Shown: positions 63,871 through 64,000 of the stretch, in pieces
How positions within the stretch are numbered: the stretch's first letter is position 1
Layout: each line of letters starts with the position of its first letter
From: Rhizobiales bacterium Ga0077537
GTDB lineage: Bacteria; Pseudomonadota; Alphaproteobacteria; Rhizobiales; Hyphomicrobiaceae
Length of the DNA stretch: 64,000 nucleotides
Assembly (NCBI GenBank): GCA_001464955.1
Contig: LNEM01000030.1
Coordinates: 806,001 to 870,000 of the forward strand
Direction: 5' to 3'
Made by a program: the position numbers and the translations under genes
The notes under the pieces: generated by a model
What the model was told of the DNA's origin: nothing
The model's database searches: none
Seen by the model: only the letters and a program-made list of their open reading frames with translations

Positions 63871-64000
63871 TCAACGCTCGAATTCGACCCCGATGGCGTC
63901 GATCCGGTGCCACCGGACCGTGCACGTCCTGTCGAGTGACAGGGACGGAACGCGGAGTTGGAACTGCCTCGGCAAGGCGACGTCTGGCGGTATTCTGATA
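63871..64000 (-). CDS. PilZ-domain-like protein, C-terminal fragment (cut by window edge)
   Basis: An open minus-strand frame enters from the right edge and ends at TGA 63871-63873 with 42 readable residues: LPRQFQLRVPSLSLDRTCTV, then RWHRIDAIGVEFER. The pattern of a basic/hydrophobic strand, C-x-V-x-W-R and the closing IGVEF is that of the end of a PilZ domain, a common cyclic-di-GMP-binding fold in Hyphomicrobiales. The N-terminal RxxxR and D/NxSxxG motifs would lie outside the window. It is convergent with prfB. Confidence 0.6.
   Translation of the reverse strand, partial: IRIPPDVALPRQFQLRVPSLSLDRTCTVRWHRIDAIGVEFER

Noticed and set aside
1-64000. CRISPR arrays, prophage, rRNA operons
   Set aside because: No regularly spaced repeats, no phage structural genes and no rRNA-like sequence were seen while reading through the window.

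Overview
The window is GC-rich, densely coded bacterial chromosome, most likely from an alphaproteobacterium of the order Hyphomicrobiales. The basis is gene content and order: hisG-hisZ (short-form HisG) with hisS; yceD-plsX-fabH-ihfA-merR with a cytochrome bc1 chaperone and a divergent bamE; rne-amiC-mrcA-prfB; a DUF4170 gene; and an NDUFAF5-like methyltransferase. I cannot name the genus from sequence alone. No phage, integrase, transposase, CRISPR array or rRNA was seen. One tRNA (Leu, CAA) is present.

Layout. 1-6.6 kb: two nitronate monooxygenases (the first cut by the window edge), a Baeyer-Villiger-type monooxygenase, tandem DUF1330 genes, pyrF with an FMN reductase, and a methyltransferase. 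6.7-14.5 kb: comF, two adjacent ~77-bp hairpin elements, grxC, DUF1178, an acetyltransferase, a secreted conserved protein, ppa, a ThDP enzyme, dapB and an orphan substrate-binding protein. 14.7-29.2 kb: a phosphothreonine-signalling island. It holds a membrane-anchored FHA protein and a soluble FHA protein (followed by hslU), a membrane PP2C phosphatase, a membrane Ser/Thr kinase, another FHA protein, a CPA2-type cation/proton antiporter with an FHA domain fused to its C-terminus, and a last FHA protein. The island is split at 17.2-22.3 kb by an acyl-CoA block: 2-hydroxyacyl-CoA lyase/oxalyl-CoA decarboxylase-like enzyme, sulfurtransferase, alpha-methylacyl-CoA racemase-like enzyme and Tat-exported metallo-hydrolase. 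29.3-48.3 kb: mainly metabolism (3-hydroxyacyl-CoA dehydrogenase, NDP-forming acyl-CoA synthetase, RraA-like aldolase, FMN-dependent hydroxyacid dehydrogenase, amidase), plus OsmC, HtrA-type protease, murJ, hisG-hisZ and hisS. 48.4-64 kb: housekeeping genes for lipid and envelope synthesis, RNase E and RF2, ending in a partial PilZ gene.

The most notable system is the FHA/kinase/phosphatase/antiporter island. It has a writer (kinase), an eraser (PP2C) and readers (FHA proteins), and one reader domain is built into an ion antiporter. The FHA genes come as two copies of one layout: a membrane protein ending in one FHA subtype, followed by a short soluble protein of a second subtype with a Thr-containing N-terminal tail. 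I infer a pThr relay that controls cation/proton exchange. No type VI secretion genes, the usual partners of such modules, are in the window. The functional model is inference from domain content and order.

Other points: prfB keeps its programmed +1 frameshift, rne has a long leader with three hairpins, and hslU has no hslV beside it.
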